Origin: Ignavibacteriales bacterium
Lineage (GTDB): Bacteria > Bacteroidota > Ignavibacteria > Ignavibacteriales > Ignavibacteriaceae
Direction of reading: 5' to 3'
Length of the DNA stretch: 55,511 nucleotides
NCBI GenBank assembly: GCA_020061995.1
Contig: JAGUXE010000151.1
Span: forward strand, 1-55,511
Below the pieces are notes generated by a model. That model searched no databases, was not told the DNA's origin, and saw only the letters and a program-made list of their open reading frames with translations. This document shows, one piece after another, positions 1 to 7,145 of this stretch. The first letter of the stretch is position 1, and every line of letters begins with the position of its first letter. Position numbers and translations under genes: made by a program.

Positions 1-387
1 CGAAACGTGATTAATTACGTTCATACAAAAGACTAAATCAAATTTTTCTTTCGGATTAAAAAGTTCTAATGGCGCTTCAATAAATTCCACATTCGGATAT
101 AAGTTTTTGCTAAAAACATTCAATGCTTCATATCTGTTTAATAGGGGATCGACTGCCGTGACTTGTTGGTCATTAAAAATCATATAAATACCCGATGGTC
201 CGCAACCTGCATCAAGGATTCTGGTTTTGGGGGATAATTCTATACTTTCTTTTATTGTGTTGAATAGATTAGTCCAATATTCTTTTTTATTATTGAGATA
301 GATTTGAGGATCTTTTCTATGTAGATATTTTTTCCACCATAGATATTCGAAAACTTGAGCAATTTTCCAACGAATAGTTTTATCCAT
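1..387 (-). CDS. Class I SAM-dependent methyltransferase, N-terminal part (cut by window edge)
   Basis: The reverse strand from ATG at 387 stays open to base 1, giving 129 codons with no stop, so the C-terminus lies outside the window. The translation begins MDKTIRWKIAQVFEYLWW and carries the SAM-binding motif I as ILDAGCGPSG around residues 57-66, followed by an acidic AVDP at the end of the second strand. The end of the visible part, DLVFCMNVINHVS, matches the motif II/post-II region of class I methyltransferases. The acceptor substrate cannot be told. The start overlaps the end of the upstream acetyltransferase by 8 bases, so the two are probably co-transcribed and translationally coupled. 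Confidence 0.8.
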   Translation of the reverse strand, partial: MDKTIRWKIAQVFEYLWWKKYLHRKDPQIYLNNKKEYWTNLFNTIKESIELSPKTRILDAGCGPSGIYMIFNDQQVTAVDPLLNRYEALNVFSKNLYPNVEFIEAPLELFNPKEKFDLVFCMNVINHVS

Positions 388-826
388 TTTTTATTTCCCT
401 TGGTTTGCGAGTCATATAAATATCGGGTTCTGATAACAGAGTAAAATCGAACTTTTCATACAATCCATGTGCATCTTTTGTTGCCAACATCCATTTCGTT
501 GTTTGAAGTTTGGGATGTTCAATAATTGTTTTAATCAGCCACTTTGACAATCCTTTTCCACGCCATTCTTCAAGGATGAAAACATCAGCCAAATAAGCGA
601 AGCGGGAGTAGTCGGTTATTACCCGGGCAAACCCAATTTGGATTTCATTCCGAAACAAACCGAAACAGAGCGAATTCTTTATTGATTCTACAATTTGCTC
701 TTCCGGAGTTTCTGAAGCCCAATAGGAACGATGTAAATAATTCACAACCACATCAATCTGAATTTTAGTTTTATCTGTTGAGATTGTGAAGATATTGTCT
801 GATGAAATTAATTTCTGTTCCAGCAT
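380..826 (-). CDS. GNAT family N-acetyltransferase
   Basis: A 148-residue protein of typical single-domain GNAT length, expected to move an acetyl group from acetyl-CoA to an amine. The acetyl-CoA pyrophosphate-binding motif A is visible as FILEEWRGKGLSKWLI around residues 83-98, with the Q/R-x-x-G-x-G pattern in RGKGLS. The C-terminal GLYEKFDF segment is the usual motif B region. The upstream YLADVFI strand is typical of the family. The acceptor is unknown. It is the first gene of a two-gene minus-strand unit whose second gene is the edge-truncated methyltransferase, overlapping by 8 bases. Confidence 0.85.
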   Translation of the reverse strand: MLEQKLISSDNIFTISTDKTKIQIDVVVNYLHRSYWASETPEEQIVESIKNSLCFGLFRNEIQIGFARVITDYSRFAYLADVFILEEWRGKGLSKWLIKTIIEHPKLQTTKWMLATKDAHGLYEKFDFTLLSEPDIYMTRKPREIKNG

Positions 827-964
827 ATTATATTCATAAACTAAATAAACAAAAATAATCCTTTTTCTGCTTGGAAATACTCTTTTAAAAAGGTTTCAAC
901 TGAAATCATTTTTTGCTTAATTTATAACCAGATAAATATTCTTTTTATTCGCAACTACATTTTT

Positions 965-1381
965 ATGAACGATTACTTTGTCTCTGAAATTAAAAACAAT
1001 ATTCCTGCCATAGCAGATTGCAGAGAAGAAATTCTAAAGTATGGAAGAAAGAACAAGCTTTCAAAGGAATGTTTATTCGGACTTGTTCTTGCTATTGATG
1101 AATTACTTATGAATATTGTTTTGTACGGATTTAACGATAATGAAAGTCATATTATCTTTTTAGAAATACGAATCGAAGACAATAATATTTACGTACAAAT
1201 TGTTGACGATGGAATTCCGTTTGATCCTCAATGCGCACCAAAGCCGGATATAAATTCCCCGGTAGAATTTCGAACTCCGGGGGGACTTGGGATTTTTCTA
1301 GCTAAAAATTATGTCGATTCAATTGACTATGTTTTTGCAGATGGGAAAAACCGATTAAAGTTGCATAAATTAATTTTTTAA
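965..1381 (+). CDS. RsbW/SpoIIAB-like anti-sigma factor serine kinase
   Basis: A 138-residue stand-alone HATPase_c_2 domain. The N-box is visible as AIDELLMNIVLYGF (Glu and Asn for Mg-ATP), the G1 box as DDGIPFDP, and the G2 region as TPGGLGIFLAKNYVD. This is the GHKL fold of anti-sigma kinases such as RsbW, SpoIIAB and BtrW, which bind a sigma factor or other target and phosphorylate a STAS-domain antagonist. The STAS gene follows after 31 bases on the same strand, supporting a partner-switching pair. No Shine-Dalgarno sequence is obvious before the ATG. No sigma factor or PP2C phosphatase gene lies next to it, so the target is unknown. Confidence 0.85.
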   Translation: MNDYFVSEIKNNIPAIADCREEILKYGRKNKLSKECLFGLVLAIDELLMNIVLYGFNDNESHIIFLEIRIEDNNIYVQIVDDGIPFDPQCAPKPDINSPVEFRTPGGLGIFLAKNYVDSIDYVFADGKNRLKLHKLIF

Positions 1382-1412
1382 TATTTATCTTCGTTCAAGA
1401 AGGAGAAGTAAG

Positions 1413-1745
1413 ATGGAATTATCAGTTATAAAGCATGAGAATTATTCTTTGTTTGAAATTAATGGAAATCTTGATCTAATTTCCTCAGAAATTTTAGGAA
1501 AGAATGTCGATGCAATTATTGCAGATGGAGAAATCAATTTATTGATAGATTTTACTAATATAGAGTTTGTAAATAGTGCCGGATTAAGAGGACTATTTAT
1601 TGCTTCAAATAAATTAAAGTCAATCAATGGGAAATTGAAATTATTTTCGCTTCAGCCTCATGTTAAAGAAATTTTTACAATAACCGGATTTAATCAAGCC
1701 TTAAATGTTTTTGACACGAAAGCCGAAGCGATGGAAAATATTTAG
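1413..1745 (+). CDS. STAS-domain anti-sigma factor antagonist (RsbV/SpoIIAA-like)
   Basis: A 110-residue single STAS domain. The conserved phosphorylation loop reads FVNSAGLRGLF around residues 50-60; the Ser in NSAGL sits where RsbV and SpoIIAA are phosphorylated, although the usual preceding Asp or Ser is Asn. A strong Shine-Dalgarno sequence (AAGGAG, about 8 bases upstream) fixes the ATG at 1413. It lies 31 bases after the RsbW-like kinase gene, so the two probably form an operon and a kinase-substrate pair. In its unphosphorylated form it would be expected to bind the kinase and release the kinase's partner. Confidence 0.88.
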   Translation: MELSVIKHENYSLFEINGNLDLISSEILGKNVDAIIADGEINLLIDFTNIEFVNSAGLRGLFIASNKLKSINGKLKLFSLQPHVKEIFTITGFNQALNVFDTKAEAMENI

Positions 1746-1748
1746 CAG

Positions 1749-2243
1749 CTATTCTTGCGGAGTCATTCCGTAAGATTGCCACTCTTCAAAACTTGGTCCG
1801 TAAATACCGGGCACTTTTAGTCCCGCTTGTCTCATTAAAACCGTCATCTGTGCTCGGTGATGAATTTCATGTTTTACAAGTGAAACAAGAATATCTTTCT
1901 TGATCCACTCTTCACCATACATATTAACTTTATCGTTCAGATTTTCATCTTTCCATTTTTCTAATAATGAAGGAGCGACAGATTCTGCTGCTTTTTTGTA
2001 TTCATCAACAAGTAAAACTGTTGAAGATTTATTTTCTTCTGATGAAACAAAACTTTCAATACCTGCTTGAGTAAGCATTTCCCCGATGGTTTCTACGAGA
2101 TGCCAGCCGAGTCTTCCAAGAGTTCTTCCGTTTGGAGTTACTTTTTGATTAAGGGATTCATCGTTCAAAGCTTCGAGTATTTTGATTGTGCAGCCGCTCT
2201 CGCGTACCCAATCATTGGTGAATGATTCAATGGTGTTATACAT
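1749..2243 (-). CDS. DinB family protein
   Basis: A four-helix-bundle DinB-like protein. The three predicted metal-ligand histidines are visible in GWHLVE (helix 2) and in KHEIHHRAQMTVLMRQAG (helix 4), followed by the conserved KVPGIYGPS tail. The open frame extends to a TTG at 2255, but the ATG at 2243 has an AGGT Shine-Dalgarno sequence about 7 bases upstream and is preferred. Family members include thiol-dependent transferases and many proteins of unknown role; the substrate here is unknown. It is convergent with the STAS gene, the two stop codons being only a few bases apart. Confidence 0.85.
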   Translation of the reverse strand: MYNTIESFTNDWVRESGCTIKILEALNDESLNQKVTPNGRTLGRLGWHLVETIGEMLTQAGIESFVSSEENKSSTVLLVDEYKKAAESVAPSLLEKWKDENLNDKVNMYGEEWIKKDILVSLVKHEIHHRAQMTVLMRQAGLKVPGIYGPSFEEWQSYGMTPQE

Positions 2244-2337
2244 TTTTACCTGCAAATTATTGTGAATTGAAAAGCAAAACTTAGAAATATTTTCTCAAAC
2301 AAACCTACTAAATTGTGATGAGTAAAATATCGAAACA

Positions 2338-3069
2338 TCATTCGATTCTAAATCCAAAAACAAAAACTGCTCTTTTTTCAGCCGGATTTATTGTAAAACT
2401 TCCTCGGAAAGGAATGATAAATTCTTCGCTTATCTTTAATTTTTTTATTGCAGTAAATCCGATATTGTTGATTCCTCGCTTTATCGGTTTTGAAGGGTCG
2501 GAAGCATACCATCCCGATTTTTCGGACAATAAAGTCCCCACATAAAAAATACAGTTATATTCATTTATTGGAAATCTGTAACCAACTTCTAAATAAGCAG
2601 CATTTTCGGGATCGTTATAAACATCAATGGCGGCGAAAATTCGTAATGGAAATTTTGAGGGACCTTCGTAAGTGAAATTTGTTTCTAACACATGCGCCCC
2701 TAAACCTTTATCTTTATAGTTGAAGAAGTGATAATCGGGATCATTCGAAGGAAGAAGGGAAGGATAAAAATCAACAAACATCGGTGAAAATGTTCCGATT
2801 GGGGTTTTTATATGATAGCTTAAATATGTAACAAATGAAGAGCCGGATGTAACAAGTGTTTGAGAGCCAAGAACACTTAACTCTAAATTCTTCCAGGTAA
2901 ATGAACCAAATGGTTGAATAACCGGACGTCCTTGTAAAACCGCTCCTCTCCAAACATAGGAAGAGAGAAAATCGGTGCTAAGTGAAAAGGAGAAATTGTT
3001 TTGGGATTGAGGAAGAGTCGGAAAAGAAAAGAAATAAACAGATAATAAAATCAATAATGATTTGCGCAT
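2338..3069 (-). CDS. Probable outer-membrane beta-barrel protein, unknown function
   Basis: About 243 residues. A signal peptide (MRKSLLILLSVYFFSFPTLPQSQ) is followed by strands alternating polar and hydrophobic residues, for example FSFSLSTDFLSSYVWRGAV, ending in the hydrophobic aromatic-rich RAVFVFGFRIE expected of a last barrel strand. The FLSSYVWRG motif resembles the start of TorF/Gcw_chp-type proteins (inference). The frame opens 12 bases upstream at another ATG, but the ATG at 3069 has GGGAG six bases before it. A strong minus-strand terminator just upstream (3111-3147) separates it from rseP, so it should have its own promoter. Confidence 0.7.
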   Translation of the reverse strand: MRKSLLILLSVYFFSFPTLPQSQNNFSFSLSTDFLSSYVWRGAVLQGRPVIQPFGSFTWKNLELSVLGSQTLVTSGSSFVTYLSYHIKTPIGTFSPMFVDFYPSLLPSNDPDYHFFNYKDKGLGAHVLETNFTYEGPSKFPLRIFAAIDVYNDPENAAYLEVGYRFPINEYNCIFYVGTLLSEKSGWYASDPSKPIKRGINNIGFTAIKKLKISEEFIIPFRGSFTINPAEKRAVFVFGFRIE

Positions 3070-3110
3070 CTCAACTCCCATAATTATAATGTTTAAACTC
3101 TATTCGATTT

Positions 3111-3147
3111 AAAACCAAAACGGAGACTCAACTTCTGAATCTCCGTT
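3111..3147 (-). terminator. Rho-independent terminator of the dxr-rseP unit
   Basis: On the minus strand an 8-bp stem AACGGAGA/TCTCCGTT (3119-3147) with 3 further inner pairs and a 5-base loop is followed by TTGGTTTT. It begins about 30 bases after the rseP stop codon. Confidence 0.75.
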
Positions 3148-3178
3148 ATAATTTAAATTTTCATTTTCAAAATTTCTT

Positions 3179-4537
3179 TTACAAGCCAAGGAAATCGTTG
3201 TAAATAATAAACGCCATCAGTAATAACAGTAATGCCAATCCGGTGTTCTGTATAACGATTTTAACTTTAATTGGAATTTCCCTTTTCATTATTCCTTCAA
3301 TTAAAATTATTACAAGATGTCCACCGTCCAAAACCGGAAAGGGAAGAATATTTAATATTGCAAGGCTTAGACTTAATAATCCCAAGAACATCATAAAACT
3401 TGCAAATCCGGAGTCGGCGGATTTAGCTGCGAACTGAGCAATCTTTATTGGTCCTCCAAATGCCTTGCCAAATTCAATATCACCTGTTATAACTCGTTTC
3501 ATCATAACAAAAGTTAACTCTGTCATTCGTGCAATATCTTTGGTTCCAAGAACGAATGATTCAAAAAATCCGTGAGTTACTCTTTCCGTTTCCCCCATAA
3601 AAGCATAACCCGCCAAAGCAATTCCGATTTTCCCATCTTTTCCGGGAACAACACTTAGAGTCACTGTGTCTTTATCTCGAAGGAGTGTGAGACTGATTGC
3701 TTTTTCTTTTGATTCGGTGATTGTTTTTATTGTTTGGGGAATTGTATAAATCTCAATGGAATCAATACTCAAAATAATATCGTTAGCTTTTACACCTGCA
3801 GAATCAGCGCGATTATCCTTCATAACATCGCCGATAACAGGTTTCAAATCCTCTACTAACAAAAATAAAGCTTGAGATTCATCGGAGGGGACTCGTGACT
3901 TAGGAACAAAAACTTCAACTTGTTGATTAGAGCGTTCAACTTTTACTTTGAGATCGCGTCCCATATTTTCAATAAACATTTGGTTGCGGACATCTTCCCA
4001 GTAAGTTACTTTTTGTCCATTAACGGCAAGGATTTTATCACCTGACTTAAACCCGACAGAATCGGCAAGACTCTGCTCATCTACATAGCCAAGTACTGTA
4101 GATTTGGTAAGATTTTTCCCGTAGAAGAAATTTGAACCCCAGAAAATCAGCAGAGAAAGAATAAGATTCATCAATACGCCGGCAGTAATAACAAAAACTT
4201 TTTTAGAAGTTGATTTCGATCTGAATTCATAAGGCTGCGGTGCTTTGTCTGCAAATTCCGTATCCATACTTTCGTCAACCATGCCGGCAATTTTTACATA
4301 ACCGCCAAGTGGTAAAAGACACAAGCGATAATCTGTTTTCCCTTCACCGTCAAAATCTTTTGCTAATTCACCAAAAGTAAAACCGGTTAATTTATTATAT
4401 CCGAATAAACGAAATCCAAAACCGATTGCAAACGCATCAACTCTCATTCCGCTTAACTTTGCTGCTGCAAAGTGTCCGAACTCATGAACAAAAACTAAAA
4501 TTCCGATTGTAATTATAAAATAAATAACTTCTTGCAT
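3179..4537 (-). CDS. rseP: RIP metalloprotease RseP (site-2 protease)
   Basis: A 452-residue membrane zinc protease that cuts transmembrane anti-sigma factors and signal-peptide remnants within the inner membrane. The HExxH zinc site is HEFGH at residues 18-22 inside the first membrane helix. The third zinc ligand motif is LDGGH at residues 403-407. Two PDZ domains lie between, recognisable as DSVGFKSGDKILAVNG and DSAGVKANDIILSID. Hydrophobic helices flank the second motif and form the C-terminus. AAGGAG lies about 11 bases before the ATG. The gene follows dxr by 19 bases, a common pairing in Bacteroidota and other bacteria, and is closed by the terminator at 3111-3147. Confidence 0.95.
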   Translation of the reverse strand: MQEVIYFIITIGILVFVHEFGHFAAAKLSGMRVDAFAIGFGFRLFGYNKLTGFTFGELAKDFDGEGKTDYRLCLLPLGGYVKIAGMVDESMDTEFADKAPQPYEFRSKSTSKKVFVITAGVLMNLILSLLIFWGSNFFYGKNLTKSTVLGYVDEQSLADSVGFKSGDKILAVNGQKVTYWEDVRNQMFIENMGRDLKVKVERSNQQVEVFVPKSRVPSDESQALFLLVEDLKPVIGDVMKDNRADSAGVKANDIILSIDSIEIYTIPQTIKTITESKEKAISLTLLRDKDTVTLSVVPGKDGKIGIALAGYAFMGETERVTHGFFESFVLGTKDIARMTELTFVMMKRVITGDIEFGKAFGGPIKIAQFAAKSADSGFASFMMFLGLLSLSLAILNILPFPVLDGGHLVIILIEGIMKREIPIKVKIVIQNTGLALLLLLMAFIIYNDFLGL

Positions 4538-4556
4538 ATAAGATTGATTCTCCTTA

Positions 4557-5699
4557 TTAACTCAATTGCTCGGCAAATAATCGTGTCTCTTTATCACATT
4601 CAAAGATTTGATCAATATCCGGGTGTTTATGATTTTCTATTTTTTCTAAAGACTTATTAATAATATAAGGGATTTTCGTAAAACCGATTTTTCCCGTTAA
4701 AAATTTTTCAACAGCTACTTCATTAGAAGCATTTAATATACATGGTGCTGTTCCACCTGCTTCCATTACTTCAAAGGCTAACTTTAAGCATTCAAATTTA
4801 TCAAAATCCGGTTCAAAAAAAGTAAGATTTTTTATTGCATGGAATTTTGTTTCAACATGACTTGCCGAAAATCTGTTTGGATAAGTTAGTGCATACTGAA
4901 TCGGCAATTTCATATCAGGTGAACTTAATTGTGCTTTTATTGAACCGTCAATAAACTCAACCATTGAGTGAATAATCGATTGAGGATGGATCACGACTTC
5001 AATTTTATTTTTTGCGAGTCCAAATAACCAAAAAGCCTCAATAACTTCAAGCCCTTTGTTCATCATTGTTGCGGAGTCAATCGTAATTTTACTCCCCATC
5101 TTCCAGTTTGGATGATTGAGAGCGTCTGCGATAGTTACATTATGAAGCTCATCTTTTGAACGATGAAGGAAAGGACCGCCTGAAGCGGTTAAAATAATTT
5201 TTTCAACTTCACTTACTTTTTCTCCTACAAGACATTGAAAAATTGCGCTATGTTCAGAGTCAACGGGAATTAATTCTGCTTTATGTTCTTTTAGCAATCG
5301 AGTTACCATTTCACCGGCAACAACAAGGGTTTCTTTATTAGCAAGCGCAATTCGCTTTCCAAGTTTAATTGCTTCCAATGTTGGTGCTAATCCGGCAAAA
5401 CCTACCATTGCCCCGACGAAAATATCATAATCGCACGTTGCGGCAATTTCTATTAAACCTTCTTCACCATCAAGAACTTTACAATCATCACCGATTTGCG
5501 AACGAAGCTCTATGGCTTTTAATTTATCGTTAACGGCTACAACTTTTGGCGAGAATAATTTTATTTGTTCTTTGAGTAGTTCAATATTCGAATTAACAGA
5601 TAAAGCTTCAACAGAAAAATTATCGGGAAAAGATTTTACCACTTCAAGTGTGTTTACACCTATAGATCCCGTTGAGCCGAGCAGAACTATTTTTTTCAT
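4557..5699 (-). CDS. dxr: 1-deoxy-D-xylulose-5-phosphate reductoisomerase
   Basis: 380 residues, the usual length. It converts DXP to 2-C-methyl-D-erythritol 4-phosphate with NADPH and a divalent metal, the committed step of the MEP route to isoprenoids. The NADPH-binding loop GSTGSIG is at residues 8-14. Metal and substrate motifs follow: PVDSEHSAIFQCL, LTASGGPF, the HPNWKMGSKITIDSATMMNKGLE region and HPQSIIHSMVEF. All key residues appear intact. It is the first gene of a minus-strand operon with rseP. The organism therefore appears to use the MEP pathway. Confidence 0.97.
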   Translation of the reverse strand: MKKIVLLGSTGSIGVNTLEVVKSFPDNFSVEALSVNSNIELLKEQIKLFSPKVVAVNDKLKAIELRSQIGDDCKVLDGEEGLIEIAATCDYDIFVGAMVGFAGLAPTLEAIKLGKRIALANKETLVVAGEMVTRLLKEHKAELIPVDSEHSAIFQCLVGEKVSEVEKIILTASGGPFLHRSKDELHNVTIADALNHPNWKMGSKITIDSATMMNKGLEVIEAFWLFGLAKNKIEVVIHPQSIIHSMVEFIDGSIKAQLSSPDMKLPIQYALTYPNRFSASHVETKFHAIKNLTFFEPDFDKFECLKLAFEVMEAGGTAPCILNASNEVAVEKFLTGKIGFTKIPYIINKSLEKIENHKHPDIDQIFECDKETRLFAEQLS

Positions 5700-5749
5700 T
5701 TAAATTTTATTAATCTTTATGGTCAATTTTTTCTTATCGCAAATATTTA

Positions 5750-6244
5750 TTAAAAGATACGACGTGAAGCAGCAAACAAAATATTCAGCAAAATAATTAC
5801 ATTCACACTGGTTGCTAATGCCCCTAATTTTTTAATATTTGTGTAAGTTGATTCATCAAGCGATGATTGGCTCTCAAGACTATCTTGAATTGCTAATCTA
5901 ATTTTCTTTGCTCTTGGAATTAATAAGGCTCCGATAACCACAATTAGAATTATCATTAAAAATTGTTTAGTGTAAAGCCAATGGTTTGCCCCCGAAGCAA
6001 ATTGAAAGAAGCCATAATCTACCCTGATAATAGACATTAATATACCTGTAACTAATATCCCGGACATTCCGACAATACCACTTATGTTCAATACTTTTAG
6101 CCATATCGAAATTAATTTACGCTCCCCAGATTTCCCCTTATTTTCGGAAATAGATTTTCTTAAAATTAAATCAGCCGGAAAAGCTCCAAACCAAATAGCC
6201 GAAGAAATAATGTGAATAACCCAAAGCAGAGTGAATAATATCAT
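5750..6244 (-). CDS. Four-helix integral membrane protein, CopD/DUF2269-like
   Basis: About 164 residues with four predicted membrane helices: the N-terminus (ILFTLLWVIHIISSAIWFGAF), the GIVGMSGILVTGILMSII segment, the FLMIILIVVIGALLI segment and the C-terminal VNVIILLNILFAA. The WxxHxxSxxxWFG pattern in helix 1 is shared by CopD-like and DUF2269-like families, whose conserved His may bind haem or metal (family inference). A TTG upstream at 6250 is in frame, but the ATG at 6244 follows AAAGGA at good spacing. It stands alone between dxr and the hydrolase on the same strand. The function is unknown. Confidence 0.7.
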   Translation of the reverse strand: MILFTLLWVIHIISSAIWFGAFPADLILRKSISENKGKSGERKLISIWLKVLNISGIVGMSGILVTGILMSIIRVDYGFFQFASGANHWLYTKQFLMIILIVVIGALLIPRAKKIRLAIQDSLESQSSLDESTYTNIKKLGALATSVNVIILLNILFAASRRIF

Positions 6245-6340
6245 AAACAATCCTTTTCTTTTTGAAAATATAAGAAAAATTGGTTAGTTATATTGCCCAA
6301 TAACCGATACATCATAAACAACAGAAATGAAAAATTCGTT

Positions 6341-7132
6341 CTAAATGTCTAATCCATCTAAATATTTTTTCATTACCTCATTTACTTTATCGCCACTTTC
6401 AAACGGGGAGAGATGTCCACAGTCCGGAATTACTTCAAAAATTGAATTCGGAATTTTATCTGCCATTAATTTCATTACAGGGGGAGGGGTAAGTGCATCA
6501 AACTCACCGCAAATAACCAAAACGGGGATTTTAATTTTGGATAAAGATTCGGCGGTATCGGTTCTGCCAAGCATTGCAAGAAGCGAGCCTTTAACTCCAA
6601 TTGCGCTATTCTTTTTTGCTTCTTCGAGGAATGAAATATATTTTTCTCCTAACCTTTCGATTGAGCCTTTATAAAAACAATTCGGAACAAAATCGGAAAT
6701 GAACGGAACAGGACCTTCGTTATTTATTCTTTTAATTCCGGCTGACCGCTTCAACTTTCCTTCATTACCGTCAGCATCACTGCGAGTATCCATTAATATC
6801 AATCCGCCGAACGTGTCCGGAAATTTTTCGATAGCACGAAGAGCGATATAACCCCCCATTGATAAGCCGCATAAAATCGGTTTATCAAGCTGTAATGTTG
6901 ATATAATCTCCATTAAATCATCCACAAAAGATTCCATTGTGAATTGACCGTCACCTGCCGAAGAATTGCCAAGCCCTCTAATATCATAAGTTATGCAGCG
7001 ATGATCTTTGTCAAAATACTCCGTCTGGTTTTTCCACATATTTGAGGTTAGCGGAAATCCATGAACAAAAAGGATGGTTTTTCCATTTCGAGTTCCGTTA
7101 TCATAAACTTTTAATCCGTTTATTTCTTGCAT
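6341..7132 (-). CDS. Alpha/beta-hydrolase
   Basis: 263 residues of a canonical alpha/beta-hydrolase fold. HGFP at residues 24-27 is the oxyanion-hole motif, GLSMGG carries nucleophile Ser91, the acid is Asp212 in GEFDALTPP, and the base is His240 in DCGHLSPFE. The arrangement resembles 3-oxoadipate enol-lactonase and other small esterases, but nothing nearby indicates an aromatic pathway, so only a general hydrolase call is justified. AAGGAA precedes the ATG. It lies 13 bases downstream of the receiver/PEP-synthase-like gene and could share its transcript. Confidence 0.88.
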   Translation of the reverse strand: MQEINGLKVYDNGTRNGKTILFVHGFPLTSNMWKNQTEYFDKDHRCITYDIRGLGNSSAGDGQFTMESFVDDLMEIISTLQLDKPILCGLSMGGYIALRAIEKFPDTFGGLILMDTRSDADGNEGKLKRSAGIKRINNEGPVPFISDFVPNCFYKGSIERLGEKYISFLEEAKKNSAIGVKGSLLAMLGRTDTAESLSKIKIPVLVICGEFDALTPPPVMKLMADKIPNSIFEVIPDCGHLSPFESGDKVNEVMKKYLDGLDI

Positions 7133-7145
7133 AAAAATTCCTTTC

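Noticed and set aside
2315..2545. 76-codon plus-strand frame opposite the outer-membrane protein
   Set aside because: It overlaps the coding strand of a better-supported gene and has no homologous features.
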